Position numbers and translations under genes: made by a program
The notes under the pieces: model-generated
Told to the model about the DNA's origin: nothing
Database searches by the model: none
Seen by the model: the letters and a program-made list of their open reading frames with translations, nothing else
Shown: positions 1 to 10,122 of the stretch, piece by piece
Position numbering within the stretch: position 1 is the stretch's first letter
Layout of the letters: each line of letters begins with the position of its first letter
Origin: Halocaridina rubra
Lineage: Eukaryota > Arthropoda > Malacostraca > Decapoda > Atyidae
Assembly: GCA_037179515.1 (NCBI GenBank)
Contig: JAXCGZ010005734.1
Location: forward strand, 42,501-106,500
Direction: 5' to 3'
DNA length: 64,000 nt

Positions 1-270
1 ACTGCACTCATGTGGTGTGTTTACATAGGGAGGCGAGACTTGCTTATCAGGAGAAAGCTTGCTATGTCAGCTGCTGACGAGACAGGGGCGGGTAGGAGGA
101 TCTGGAAAGGGAAAAGAACAATCAATACTTAATCTATAGAAAATATAACTATACGATATAGAACACACTTATGAATATAAAAAATATTACACTAATATAT
201 CATTTTTTATCAAGGGAATCTCTATATTTATTTATTTTTATATATAGAGTTGGTTATATTGAATTTAAAA
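1..270. other. AT-rich intergenic sequence, no gene seen
   Basis: No open frame, splice-bounded exon or recognisable repeat was found. The right part is strongly AT-rich. Confidence 0.5.
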
Positions 271-274
271 AGAA

Positions 275-475
275 AAGTACAGATCTATAGTTTTTCTTTT
301 TAACCCATACTCCTTTTGTAAATATTGGTACCACATCTGCCAATTTCTACTCCTTGGGTACCAATCCTAATTTTATTAATTATAGAATAGTTCAGTTAGT
401 GGACAACTAGGCTCTGCCTTGCACTTCTTCTTTACTCTAGCATAAATTTCATCAGGTCCCAGATATTAATGAGTC
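275..475 (-). pseudogene. Fossil LINE reverse-transcriptase fragment
   Basis: Read on the minus strand, this stretch gives GPDEIYARV, then after a break KLADVVPIFTKG and KKKNYRS. These match the order of conserved blocks at the start of non-LTR reverse-transcriptase domains (a GPDEI-like block, then W-K-x-A-x-V-x-P-x-x-K-K-G, then N-Y-R-P-V-S). Stops and frameshifts separate the blocks, and the catalytic Asp motifs lie outside the fragment. It is an old, 5'- and 3'-truncated remnant. The family cannot be named from so little. Confidence 0.5.
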
Positions 476-718
476 TTTAATATATCTGTTTCTTTTATTA
501 CATCCTTCCTTGCAATATTTATTGTGCAAGTATATTATAAGGACAGTCTGTGTATATGTATTATACTTCTGGAATATATTCCAAGTTTTCATTGGTAAAT
601 ACAGATAGGAAATATTTAAACATGTACACATCTCTTTATCATCATCTGTGAAATCACCATTGGCTACTCCAATTGGTCCAACTTTTAACCTGTGAGGACC
701 AGGAAGGAAAGGTGTGAG

Positions 719-749
<31 letters not shown>

Positions 750-789
750 TAGCCTTTGTCGTTAACTCAAAATGACATTATATGAGGAC
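476..789. other. Non-coding stretch with an A homopolymer
   Basis: Nothing coding is visible. A run of about 24 A near 726-749 could be the tail of an unidentified retroposon on the plus strand. Confidence 0.4.
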
Positions 790-1445
790 TCCCTGTATAA
801 ATATATATACACTCAGCTCGCTTTTTACGCATTGTTAAAATAAGCAGAATTGGAATAACGCCTGTAAAAAAAATACGAAATACACGAATAATGCCCACGC
901 AAAAAATTCTAAATATTTTTTTTTTATTTTAGTAAATAAGCTACCGCCTCGGAGGCTCTTTCCCGCCATGCTGCCATGTGCTTCAGTGTCTCTACCCAGC
1001 ATAGTGGGTGGATATATCTCTTGTTCTAAATATGTTTGTGTTTTCAGTTCTTGTATTTTTACAGATTATGTACTGTACTATCATAGCCAGTAAACGCCCA
1101 GGAAAAGACTGTGGAAGTGCTTCTACTCCCAAAAGAGCGAGAAAGGAAATAAGCTTTGAAGTAAAATTGCAAGTGTTGGCCTGTTATGAGCGTTGTGAGA
1201 GTACGGCGGCCATAAAACTGTCAATGCAACACAGTGAAAGTACGTTTCGCACTATCCATGAAAATGCTGTAAGAATAAAGAAATGTGCAAAAGCTGGCGT
1301 TAGTTTAATTTCGCTTAAGTCTTCATATTCTCGATCATATATTATGGAAAATATGCTATGTACATGGATGAGCATTAAGAACAAACTGCAAACAAACTTG
1401 CCGTATAATATCGTCAAGGAAAAAGCCCCATTGTATGTAGAGTGA
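790..1445 (+). mobile_element. Tigger/pogo-like transposon, N-terminal fragment
   Basis: The frame at 1083-1445 encodes ASKRPGKDCGSAS followed by a basic segment and a CENP-B-type helix-turn-helix (EVKLQVLACYER ... AAIKLSMQHSESTFRTIHEN), then an IKKCAKAG block and a segment resembling the start of the second DNA-binding helix-turn-helix (MENMLCTWMSIKNK ... NIVKEKA). In pogo/Tigger transposases these domains bind the terminal repeats. The expected start codon has become ATA at 1083, whereas the inverted copy near 3676 still has ATG. The frame stops at 1445, so the DDE catalytic domain is absent. The upstream 790-1010 segment also occurs, inverted, at about 3770-3985. Confidence 0.75.
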
Positions 1446-1559
1446 GTACACCTGTGTAATTGTTTACGTTTTTTTGTTATATTTTTTATACCATACTACA
1501 ATATTATATTCAGTCGTTGCATAATAAAAAAATTAGTTGTCCTCCTCTTCTACCTCTTA

Positions 1560-1850
1560 AGTTACGTGCTCACTTCCACAATGCACATCCCAGTGTATGC
1601 CTGTTGCCCACCGCATAATAAAGTATGTTAATTTGCTTGCTGCACAGTAAATCTGAACTTCTTTTGTACTCGTAACTCCAGTATTTGTTTTTCAGTAAAA
1701 ATAGCTACAGGTCTTTCTTCTTTGTTATGTACAGTACTTGTAAAATATGTTTTTCTTATCTTATATCTTTGGTACAGTGTGTCTGTACGGTTGTGTAAAG
1801 TAACTATGCCCATTATCATTGTTTCTTATGGAAAATGACTCGTTACATTA
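1560..1850 (+). repeat. Inverted-repeat arm 1 (unnamed family)
   Basis: This segment (…GTATGCCTGTTGCCCACC…) recurs as a reverse complement at 2040-2345 and as a direct copy at 5310-5600. No coding capacity is seen. Confidence 0.75.
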
Positions 1851-1896
1851 CGCGTCACTTCTGAGAGCCTATCTTTGCGTTATTCCAAGAACTGGG

Positions 1897-1898
<2 letters not shown>

Positions 1899-1971
<73 letters not shown>

Positions 1972-1982
1972 CACACACACCT
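1899..1982. repeat. (TA)n microsatellite with a short (AC)n end
   Basis: About 67 bp of alternating TA is followed by a short AC run. It sits at the centre of the 1560-2345 palindrome. Confidence 0.97.
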
Positions 1983-2039
1983 CTTGGAACAACACGAGGA
2001 TAGGTTCTCAGAAGGCACGTGTAATGTAAAATTCGCGTA

Positions 2040-2345
2040 ATGTAATCAGTCATATTCCATAAGAAACAATGATAATAGGCGTAGATACGTTCCACAAACA
2101 TGCATAAACACTCTATTCCAAAGATATAAAATATGTAAAACATATTTTATAAGTACATAACAAAACAGAACGACCTGCAGTTATTTATATTAACATACAA
2201 ATAGTGTACAGCATAAAAGATATACAGATTTACTGTACAGTAAACAAATTAACGGACTATTATATGGTGGGCAACAGGCATACACTGGGACGTGCGTGGT
2301 GGCAGTGAGCACATAACTAAAGCGGTGGGAGAAGAGGAGGAGGAT
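2040..2345 (-). repeat. Inverted-repeat arm 2 (unnamed family)
   Basis: Reverse complement of 1560-1850 with many point differences. A further partial piece of the same family (CAACAGGCATGG...) lies at about 2440-2515. Confidence 0.75.
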
Positions 2346-2515
2346 GCGGGAGAACGAACCTCTTATCTGCAAGCATAAACAAAGATGAAATAAAAAAAAA
2401 AATGAATGAAAAACTAAAAAAAATCATTATGCAATGCCTGTATGTAAAACACATTCTACTCTATATACGGTGAGCAACAGGCATGGAGCAAGCGTGGTGG
2501 CGGTGAGCACTTGTA

Positions 2516-3570
2516 CTGCCACAGGGCTCTGTTCCTTATCTTCTTCAATGATCTACAATCCCCATCTTCCTCTCTTCTTCATGCCTTTGCTGATGATTCT
2601 ACCCTTCACTTTTCTTCACTACCTTCATCTGTTACTCGTATCACTCTTTCTTTTACTATTAACTCCGATTTGCAGAGGGTATCTGAGTGGGGCACTCAAA
2701 ATTTAGTTAAATTCAATGCCTCCAAGACACAGTTTCTGGCTATCTCTTTATCTTATTCTCCTCCTGATAACCCTATTGTCTTCGAAACTAATGAAATTTA
2801 CCCTCTTAACTCTATCAACATATTAGGAATCCATATAGCCTCTAACTTGTCTTGGAGGAATCACATAATCCAAGTTTCTAAATCTTCATCCAAAAAATTG
2901 GGGGTTTTGTTTCGTTTTTGTCATTACTTTTCCTCTTTACAGTTACTTAAAATTTACAAAGGTCTTATCCGTCCCTGCTTAGAATACTGCTCACACATCT
3001 GGGGTGCTTCTTCCTTTTCTTATCTTCTTGATAGGGTTGATTCTAAGGCAGTCAGACTCATTAATGATCCATCTCTTACTTCTTACCTGGATTCTCTCTC
3101 TCTTTGCCGTAAGGTATATTCCCTTTTGCTTTTCTATCGCTGCTCTGATGAGTTGGCGAGTTGCATCCCTCCTCCACTGCCTAGGCCGCATAACACTCGC
3201 CAAGCGGCCTCATCTCACAGGTACTGTGTGGAGATATGTAGCTCGCGGATTGGTCGGTACAACGACTGCTTTTTCCCATCTACCTCCAGACTGGTTCTCT
3301 CATCCTCCTTCTGTCTTTCCTAATTCTTATGACCTTTCATCCTTCAAAAAGCAGATGTATCGTCATCTCAGAGCCTAGTCCTCCATATATCTGGGTCCTT
3401 TGTACTTTGACTGTTTTTTTTCTGTCTGTCGTTTTCCTTTGTGTGACATTACCTCATCTCTGCCTTGTCCTTAAACTTTTTCTTTTCCTCTGTCTTGGAA
3501 TTTTCTCGAGCCCGTGCCATTATTGATGAGGGCAGTTTTTGCCTGTCCTGGTGTCACACTCATAAAAAAA
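2516..3570 (+). mobile_element. Jockey-like LINE (family J), copy 1, 5'-truncated
   Basis: The first frame (2523-3323) holds reverse-transcriptase block HAFADDSTLHF (the FADD motif), then the thumb-like segment NLVKFNASKTQF, LGIHIASNLSWRNHII and LIRPCLEYCSHIWGAS. It shifts frame near 3200-3300 into the C-terminal RLVLSSSFCLS / SSFKKQMYRHLRA region. The copy starts just before FADD, so the catalytic Asp of the first RT motif is missing. It ends in an A-rich tail (about 3564-3570), as Jockey-clade elements do. It interrupts the inverted Tigger fragment that resumes at 3571. No target-site duplication is evident. It is dead by truncation and frameshift. Confidence 0.85.
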
Positions 3571-3985
3571 AAATAATAGGCCAACACTTGAAGTTTTACT
3601 TCAAGGTTTATTACCTTTCTCACTCTTTTGTGAGTAGAAGCACTTCCACAGTCTTTTCCTGGGCGTTTACTGGCCATGATAGATGCGTATATAAAAATCT
3701 GCAAAAAACACAGGAAACAAAAGCCTTACCACAAAAGCAGTTAGAATAAGCGATATATCCACACAGTATTCTGGGTAAAGAGACACTGAAGCGCATGGCA
3801 GCATGGCGGGAAAGTGCCTCTGAGGCGGTCGCTTATTTACTAATGTGAAGCATTTTTTTTTCCGAATTTTTCTCGAGTGTGTTACTCATTCATTTCATAC
3901 TTTTTTAGTATTATTTGTTAGAGGCATTATCCCAATTTCGCGTATTATAGAAACGCGTACAAAGCGAGTTGACTGTATATAGAAT
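3571..3985 (-). mobile_element. Tigger/pogo-like N-terminal fragment, inverted copy
   Basis: On the minus strand MASKRPGKDCGSAS and KVINLEVKLQVLAYY reproduce the start of the transposase seen at 1083. The homology breaks exactly where the LINE J copy ends. The 5' flank (about 3770-3985) is the reverse complement of 790-1010. Confidence 0.75.
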
Positions 3986-4189
3986 TGTAGCTAAAGAGCT
4001 TGAGTTGATCAGAAAAGAATGCGAAGAAAATCTCTCTCTCTCTCGTCCCCTGTACATTCTGAAGATCATCTCACGAACAAATCGACTTGCAAACAGGCGT
4101 TCCTGACAGGTGAATTAACCAGGATTTCACCTTAAGTTGGAACACACCTAAATTTAAAGCTAGGTTCCTCACAAATGTTAAAAATATAG

Positions 4190-4352
4190 ACACCTTGTTC
4201 GTTTTTTCCACTTTTTTTTTTTTTTTTTACCGCGAAATTGCAATAACGCCCCAAAAAAATAATAGTAAAAAAAATACGAAATTCGCAAATAACACCCATG
4301 CAAAAAAATTCATTTTAGTAAAAATATCGACCGCCTCAGAGCACTATTCCGC
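4190..4352 (+). mobile_element. Third copy of the Tigger-like 5' flank
   Basis: Contains the same ordered motifs as 790-970 (AATAACGCC..., AATACGAAAT, CGCCTCAGAG), here without the transposase start. It leads directly into the 183-bp tandem array. Confidence 0.65.
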
Positions 4353-5310
4353 CATCCTCCTCCTCTTCTACCGCTTAATGCGATCAAATGTTATGAAGAA
4401 AATTGAAAAAAAGCATTAAGAACAAACAGCAAACATATTTTCAATATAATATCGTCAGGGAAATAGCGTGCGAGGGTGCATCAGCTGATACAGAAGTGTG
4501 ACAAAACGTTTGCCGATAGTGGTTCGTTCTCCCGCATCCTCCTCCTCTTCTACCGCTTAATGCAATCGAATATTATGAAGAAAATTTTAAAAAAAGCATT
4601 AAGAACAAATAGCAAACGAATTTGCGATATAATATCCTCAGGGAAATAGCGTGTGAGGGTGCATCAGCTGATACGGAAGTGTGACAAAACGTTTGCCTAT
4701 AGAGGTTCGTTCTCTTGCATCCTCCTCCTCTTCTATCGCTTAATGTGATCGAATATTATGAAGAAAACTGAAAAAAAGCATTAAGAACAAACCGCAAACA
4801 AACTTTTGATGTAATATCGCCAGGGAAATAGCGTGTAGAGAATATATATATTTCATTTAAGTTTCCCCAATATACTTTTTCTTTGTAACAAATTGTATAG
4901 TTTTGTTTTTCTCTCAGCTAACTTTCTTTACGTTTAGATTTCATGCAGCACCGTCGATATGTAAAGAAGATAGAATAATGTTTAGAACCAAGGAATATTA
5001 ATAATACGTACTATAATCTTGAAAATTAGATAAACCCCCAATAGAGTGAGTAAATAAATATTTTATGAGTAAGTTTTTGTGCCTGAATAGTGATAAACAT
5101 CAGCTGATACGGAAGCGGCAAAACGTTTGCCGATAGGGGTTCGTTCTTCCGCATCCTCCTCTTCTACCGCTTAATGCGATCGGATATTATGAAGATAATG
5201 GATAAAAGCATTAAGAACAAACAGAAAACAAACTTTTGCTATAATATCGTTTGGGAAATAGCGTGCGAGGGTGCATCAGCTGATACGGAGGCGGCAAAAC
5301 ATTTGCATCC
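4353..5310 (+). repeat. ~183-bp tandem array derived from a Tigger-like element
   Basis: Units begin at about 4353, 4535, 4718 and 5152, each opening with CATCCTCCTC. Each unit contains a decayed version of the transposase segment that also ends the 1083-1445 frame (compare IKNKLQTNLPYNIV with IKNKQKTNFCYNIV). The third unit is broken by unrelated sequence at 4839-5098. The fourth runs into the 5310 repeat. The array therefore looks like an internal amplification within a DNA transposon. Confidence 0.8.
4839..5098. other. Insertion inside the third tandem unit
   Basis: About 260 bp of AT-rich sequence replaces some 8 bp of the unit, and the unit resumes at CATCAGCTGATACGG. The insert has no identified termini, tail or coding capacity. 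Confidence 0.55.
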
Positions 5311-5690
5311 TCGTCCTTACCGCCACCAGGCACGTCCCAGTGTGTGCCTGTTGCCCACCGCATAATAGAGTGCATTAATTTGTTTACTGTACAGTAAATC
5401 TGTATATCTTTTATACTGTACACTATTTGCATGTTAATATAAATAACTACAGGTCTTTCTGGTTTGTTATGTACTTATAAAATATGTTTTACTTATCTTA
5501 TATCTTTGGTATAGTATCTCTATGGAAGGTTGTGGAACAAGCTATGCCCTTTATCATGTTTCCTATGGGAAATGGATCATTTTTTCATGCTCTTTTCCAT
5601 TTACCCGTCACTTCTGAGAACTATCTCTGCATTATTCTGAGAACTAGGTGTACTCTGAAATATAATAATCAAAGTTCTTAATCTAAGACA
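5310..5690 (+). repeat. Third copy of the 1560-1850 repeat
   Basis: Direct copy of the palindrome arm at 1560-1850, sharing TGCCTGTTGCCCACCGCAT, the TACAGTAAATCTG block and the TATATCTTTGGTA block. Downstream, a 25-bp segment (TAAGACATAAAAATAGTAAA-like) is repeated at about 5684 and 5744. Confidence 0.7.
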
Positions 5691-5769
5691 TAAAAATAGT
5701 AAAACTAAACTTAGCAGTATTGCTTACCTTTACTTGTGTAATCTAAAACATAAAAATAGTAAAAGTGTT

Positions 5770-6249
5770 CTACAAACATTTCTTAAATTCCCTGGCTGTG
5801 AATCTCTTATACTCCAAGCTTGGTATTTCTTCATTCTCCTCAACCAACTGGTTCTCCTGTTGAATGAGGTCCTTGGCAGATAACTCCTTGCTATGAGAAT
5901 TCTGAAGCTCTTTTACATCATCAGCCTCCACCTCCAACTTGAGCTCATTACTCAGGGCAACTACGTTATTGGTGACAGCTTCAGCTGTCTCTAAGCCCCA
6001 GAAGTCATTCACAAAATAGGGACACACTTTCTTCCATGCCCCATTCAAGTTTGTCTGCTTCACCTCCTCCCAAGCATCAGCAATGTTCTTCACAGCATGA
6101 AAAATATTTTATGACTTCCAGGAATCCTTGAGAGTCTATTTTTTGTCATTTTCAGTTGCCCTGAGAGCTAAGGCGATTATCCTTCGGAGATGGTAGGCCT
6201 TGAAAGAGGTAATAACCCCCTGATCCATTGGATGTAACAATGCAGTGGT
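5770..6249 (-). pseudogene. Tigger-type transposase, C-terminal part
   Basis: Reading leftward from 6249, the minus strand gives HPMDQGVITSFKAYHLRR, then across a frame change DAWEEVKQTNLNGAWKKVCPY, FVNDFWGLETAEA and an acidic C-terminus. In Tigger transposases this order (QPMDQGVI...FK.YYLR, then an AW..V....L..W.K segment) covers the end of the DDE domain and the tail. The matching N-terminal portion of the same gene lies at 9350-9600, so the gene is split by the LINE at 6250-9338. It is also frameshifted near 6100 and is non-functional. Confidence 0.85.
6239..6249. repeat. Left target-site duplication of the 6250-9338 LINE
   Basis: AATGCAGTGGT, identical to 9339-9349. It marks the left insertion point inside the Tigger transposase. 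Confidence 0.85.
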
Positions 6250-9200
6250 CAGCGTATTGCCCAGGCGGAAAGGACAGCTGTGGATGCTGGACTCTCCTTT
6301 CAAAGACAGCCCACCCCTGACCACCTGCACCAATATCAGTTGGTGAGGGATGATCTGGTTGCCCTGCAGAAGTGTGTGCACACGGAGTATTGGCAGAAAT
6401 TTACGGATAGTATTAACCATCAGACTAGCGCTGGGACTATGTGGCATCTTATAAGGAAGGCTGTCAAGAAGAAACCCACCTGTGCTCTACACCACAGTCC
6501 ACTTGAGTACGCTCAGGACCTCATTACTACCTGGTCAGCACAGTCACAAACTTGCAACCTTCCTGGGAACGTTCAAGAGGCACTCTCCACCCACTGCAGT
6601 GTTCGTAACCTCCGCCTAATGGGTGCATTACTACAGACGGATGAAGAGGATGACATCCCATTCACAGAGGATGAACTACGACGTGCTCTTGCTAGGATTA
6701 AGGATACTGCCCCTGGGGAGGATGGTCTTACATATCAAGTTCTCCGTCTTCTTCAGAAAGTTCCTGGTAACCCCCTACTGCGGCTCTTCAATCTTTGCTT
6801 TTGCTTGGGGCATGTGCCCTCTGCCTGGACCAGAAGCACTATTATTCCTCTACCAAAACCTGGAACCGACAAATTTAGGCCTATCTCCCTCACCTCCTGC
6901 TTCAGCAAAGTGTTTGAACGCATCCTTCTTGCCCGGCTCATGCACCGTCTACAGGATAAACTCTCCCCCAGTCTTTATGGTTTCCTCCCACAACGGAGCA
7001 CACATCACTGCCTCGCTGAACTCTACACCCGTCTTTCTCCCACCAGTGTGGTCGCCTTCCTGGACCTCAACTCTGCCTTCGATATAGCCAACAAGGAAAT
7101 TATTCTTGACCAGCTGGTGGACTTTGGAGTTCGGGGGAACATACTGAAATGGATACGGGGATATCTCTGCAACAGAACATCAAGTGTCCTTTTTAAAGGG
7201 TCGTATAGCTCCTATGAACGGTTTGAACTGGGTACTCCTCAGGGGGGTGTGCTAAGTCCTTTTCTATTCAATATCCTTATGCATCGTCTACTCTCCCTCC
7301 TTCCTGTCATCCCCGGTACTACAGTTACCTGCTATGCGGACGACATATGCATCCACACGACCTCAACTCACGACCTTCAGCACATGCTCCATGACTTTTA
7401 CGTGTCTGCTACCTCCTGTGGCCTTATTATCTCCCCAGAAAAAAGCAGGATTTTTACTTCACGCAACTGCAGAGCACTGCCCGCATTCGCCATGGGTGGT
7501 AATGTCATCCCTCACTGCACACAGTACACGTATTTAGGTGCACCTGTCCGGATCACCCCAGCTATACCTGCTCGTCAACGAATTCATCCCTTTGTAAAGA
7601 GCCTTCATGACCGTCTGGAGCCCCGCTTTGCACCTGTCAAGTGGCTTGCCAACAATGCTGCAGGAGTCTCCATCCCAGTGGCGAGGACCCTCTACATCCT
7701 ACTACTTCGGTCAGTGGTTGACTATCTGTCTCCTGCCTTGTGTCAACTTCCTAAACCAGCTCTCGAGCCACTTGAAAAGTTCCAGAATCGAGTCATGAGA
7801 TTTATCTTGGGATGTTCTCTCTCTACCCGTATTGTGAGTATGCAGTTGGAGCTCAACTTACCCCCTCTTGTGGAGAGGATTTATGCCAATGTGTCCTATT
7901 TTACTGTTAAGTGTCTTCACTACCCCTTTCTTGCTCCGTACTTCTCTGCTGTCATGAGGACGTCCCTTGATCCAGACGCACCCAGGCTCCCACTTCGAGC
8001 AGGAGGTCATAACCTTATCAGGGTGGTGAGTGACATTCTCCGTGGCCTTGACATCGACCTGCCAGTGCAGGCGGCTGTCCCAGATTTACCACCCTGGCGT
8101 GTCCCCCTCCCCGCTGTCACATATACACCGACCTCGAAGGATGTCTATCCCCCCTTGCAGAGACAGTTAGCTCTGGAGACTATCGCTGATGTATTCACGT
8201 CTGTCCCTGCAGCACACCACGTCTATGTTGATGGTTCTGTGCAAGCAGATGGGAGGGCGGCATGTGCTGTGTTTTCCCCCACCATGGAGCCGCCTGTGCC
8301 GGCTGATTCATGGATTGGCCGTAGACTACCCACCTCGTCGAGCTCCACCTACTGTGAACTGAATGCCATCTTGGATGCCGTGACTCTCCTTGTTCGACGA
8401 CGAGTGAATGGGGTAATAATTTGTGACTCCCAATCGGCCCTACAAGCCCTATCCTCGCCAAGACCTATCTGTGGCCGTGCTGTGGGAGATATACTATGTC
8501 GCCTCGCATCCGCTCGGGATGCTTCTCTTGTTGTGTCATTTGTGTGGACTCCATCCCACATTGGGCTGACTGGCAACGACACAGCGGATCGTCTTGCCAA
8601 GGCGGCCTGTATGCTGGATGGGCATGCTGTGGACGCTGAGCCCTCCCTCCGATGCCTACGTAACATCATCTACTCAGCTGGGTTTGCCATGACGGTCCAG
8701 CGCAGGGACACGGAGAGGGCCAACAGTGTGTCCATACAGCACCATGATCACTTCCTTCACAGTCGCTACAAGTATCGCAGACGCGGGTTAATGGTGCGGA
8801 AAAACAATGTAGTTAGTGCTCGGCTCAGAATGGGGTATCGGCCTTTATGGCAGGTCTCCCAGACTCTAGATATGCCACAGTACACCTCCTGTACATTATG
8901 CGACCGAATTAATGCTAACACTCTTGACCACTATTGTCTTCAGTGCCCCACAGTGAGAGATGTTTTACCACGAGGTCAGAACTTAATACAGATCTGCTCA
9001 TTTTTACTTAATGATGACAACCTTGATGTTATTCTTGCTCGTTTTCCTCACTTTGGTGGCCATTAATTATATTGAATTATACATATATTTTCTGTATGTT
9101 GCTGTATAATTCTGTTTGTGCATTCTGCGTTTCTCTGAGCTTTGCTTTTGCATATAATGTACTCTGTGCTGCCATTCTGTGAGTTGTATGTTAGTATGCA

Positions 9201-9338
9201 GCAATGTTTTATCAATATGTACACCTCCCTGTAAACCATGTTCAATTCTTGGTTTTATATCCATTTGAAGCATTATTTGTATGAACTCATGTAATGTCTG
9301 ACGCCTTGGCGCAATAAATTAATAAAATAAAATAAAAT
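6250..9338 (+). mobile_element. RNase H-bearing LINE, 5'-truncated, nested in Tigger
   Basis: The element is bounded by an 11-bp direct repeat and ends in a short AATAA-repeat tail (about 9312-9338), both standard marks of target-primed reverse transcription. Its reading frame is open from the very first base after the junction, so truncation happened in the linker between endonuclease and reverse transcriptase. LINE clades with an RNase H domain include I, ingi, Loa, R1 and Outcast. The exact clade needs a tree. About 270 bp of 3' untranslated sequence follow the stop. Confidence 0.92.
6280..9066 (+). CDS. LINE polyprotein: reverse transcriptase, RNase H, zinc knuckle
   Basis: A 928-residue frame without an internal stop copies element RNA into DNA at the nicked target. 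The reverse-transcriptase domain (about 140-420) shows FLDLNSAFD with catalytic D262, GTPQGG at 318-323 and YADD at 352-355. The RNase H domain (about 645-780) keeps all expected carboxylates: D651 (VYVDGS), E693 (YCELNA), D716 (CDSQSAL), H760 (WTPSHIG) and D770 (GNDTAD). A C-terminal Cys-His cluster (C871, C874, H884, C889) is typical of such LINEs. The apurinic-type endonuclease is missing through 5' truncation. The first Met is arbitrary because the frame is open to the junction at 6250. Intact catalytic residues suggest a fairly young insertion, but it cannot move on its own without an endonuclease and 5' end. Confidence 0.93.
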   Translation: MDAGLSFQRQPTPDHLHQYQLVRDDLVALQKCVHTEYWQKFTDSINHQTSAGTMWHLIRKAVKKKPTCALHHSPLEYAQDLITTWSAQSQTCNLPGNVQEALSTHCSVRNLRLMGALLQTDEEDDIPFTEDELRRALARIKDTAPGEDGLTYQVLRLLQKVPGNPLLRLFNLCFCLGHVPSAWTRSTIIPLPKPGTDKFRPISLTSCFSKVFERILLARLMHRLQDKLSPSLYGFLPQRSTHHCLAELYTRLSPTSVVAFLDLNSAFDIANKEIILDQLVDFGVRGNILKWIRGYLCNRTSSVLFKGSYSSYERFELGTPQGGVLSPFLFNILMHRLLSLLPVIPGTTVTCYADDICIHTTSTHDLQHMLHDFYVSATSCGLIISPEKSRIFTSRNCRALPAFAMGGNVIPHCTQYTYLGAPVRITPAIPARQRIHPFVKSLHDRLEPRFAPVKWLANNAAGVSIPVARTLYILLLRSVVDYLSPALCQLPKPALEPLEKFQNRVMRFILGCSLSTRIVSMQLELNLPPLVERIYANVSYFTVKCLHYPFLAPYFSAVMRTSLDPDAPRLPLRAGGHNLIRVVSDILRGLDIDLPVQAAVPDLPPWRVPLPAVTYTPTSKDVYPPLQRQLALETIADVFTSVPAAHHVYVDGSVQADGRAACAVFSPTMEPPVPADSWIGRRLPTSSSSTYCELNAILDAVTLLVRRRVNGVIICDSQSALQALSSPRPICGRAVGDILCRLASARDASLVVSFVWTPSHIGLTGNDTADRLAKAACMLDGHAVDAEPSLRCLRNIIYSAGFAMTVQRRDTERANSVSIQHHDHFLHSRYKYRRRGLMVRKNNVVSARLRMGYRPLWQVSQTLDMPQYTSCTLCDRINANTLDHYCLQCPTVRDVLPRGQNLIQICSFLLNDDNLDVILARFPHFGGH

Positions 9339-9349
9339 AATGCAGTGGT
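9339..9349. repeat. Right target-site duplication of the 6250-9338 LINE
   Basis: AATGCAGTGGT, identical to 6239-6249. The Tigger transposase resumes immediately after it. Confidence 0.85.
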
Positions 9350-9600
9350 ATTAGGTGGAAGGTAAACCACCTTGACATTAGGATGAAAGCTATTGAAATG
9401 GGGAGGGTGACCAGGGGGCCTTGTCCAGCAGCAGCAACACCTTAAAGCATAGACCCTTGGAGGCACAGTACCTCTCCATTTCATGCACAAAATGGTTGCT
9501 GAACCAGACCTCAAATATTTGTAGGGTTATGTAAGCCTTCTTGTTCGACTTCCAGAAGACTAGCAGTTGACCCTTCCAAATGCCCTTCATGATAAGTTAT
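9350..9600 (-). pseudogene. Tigger-type transposase, central DDE part
   Basis: Minus-strand reading from 9600 gives GIWKGQLLVFWKSNKKAY, FEVWFSNHFVHEMERYCASK, GLCFKVLLLLDKAPW and, after a frame change, HPPHFNSFHPNVKVVYLPPN followed by TTA. This is the DDE_1 core of pogo/Tigger transposases: LLLLDNAPGHP carries the second catalytic Asp and VVYLPPNTT follows it. Here the Asp is retained but the next residue differs (DKAPW for DNAPG). The sequence continues across the LINE into 5770-6249. Nothing recognisable from the transposase N-terminus follows to the right. Confidence 0.85.
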
Positions 9601-9755
9601 TCATGTATTATTAGCTCTTTATACTGTTATGTTTTATTGTCATTAATATTTAGCTTTCTTAGTTATGTATCTAGCTGTTCATTCTTCAATTTTCTTCTAA
9701 TTGAGAGAGTTATTATTTGTGTTATTTTATGTTTATACTTTCTTTTCTCTGGGGA
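9601..9755. other. AT-rich spacer
   Basis: No repeat or coding sequence recognised. Confidence 0.4.
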
Positions 9756-9759
9756 CATG

Positions 9760-9910
9760 TTAACTCAGTGGTGCATTGCGCGAATTGAGAGGCAACTATT
9801 GTGGGGTCAAGCACACAGTGGGACGTTAGGAAGTGCATCAAGTCTTTAACTCCCAGCTCCAATCTGTCAGTGTCCACTGCCATTTGAATGGAGACTAATT
9901 GTTACACATA
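9760..9910 (+). mobile_element. SINE family A, degenerate
   Basis: Shares with other copies a head of the form CTCAGTGGTGCATTG..., a GTTAGGAAG..ATC centre, and the terminal ACTCCCAGCTCCAA...CCATTTGAATGG block. Read forward. Confidence 0.6.
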
Positions 9911-9925
9911 GAATGGTGTATTATT

Positions 9926-10083
9926 GGAGCTTTGGTAGCTCGTTGGTAGAGTGTACAATTCAGGGATCAACCAATACAGGTTTGATCTCACCGTTGCAGT
10001 TTAGGAAGGGCAACCAACCTTAATCTCCCAGTTCCAACATGTCTGTCCATCCTCTTTAAAATGGGGAATACTTATGTTACGTA
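9926..10083 (+). mobile_element. SINE family A with recognisable tRNA-type promoter boxes
   Basis: The head GGTAGCTCGTTGGTAGAGTG resembles a tRNA A box and GGTTTGATCTC, about 35 bp on, resembles a B box, as in tRNA-derived SINEs transcribed by RNA polymerase III. The body (TTAATCTCCCAGTTCCAACA, TGTCTGTCCA) is shared with the other family A copies in this window. Confidence 0.7.
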
Positions 10084-10122
10084 AAAGGGTATATAATAAT
10101 TTTATTTCTGTTTTGATATGAG

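Noticed and set aside
1819..2040. ORF with a long Tyr-Ile repeat
   Set aside because: It is the TA microsatellite translated; nothing else supports coding.
8195..8669. Minus-strand ORFs inside the 6280-9066 LINE frame
   Set aside because: They lie antisense to the RNase H domain, whose catalytic residues show the plus frame is the real one.
9926..9990. tRNA-like A and B boxes in this and other SINE A and B heads
   Set aside because: No cloverleaf with a proper acceptor stem could be formed, and each is followed by a shared SINE body, so they are SINE promoters rather than tRNA genes.
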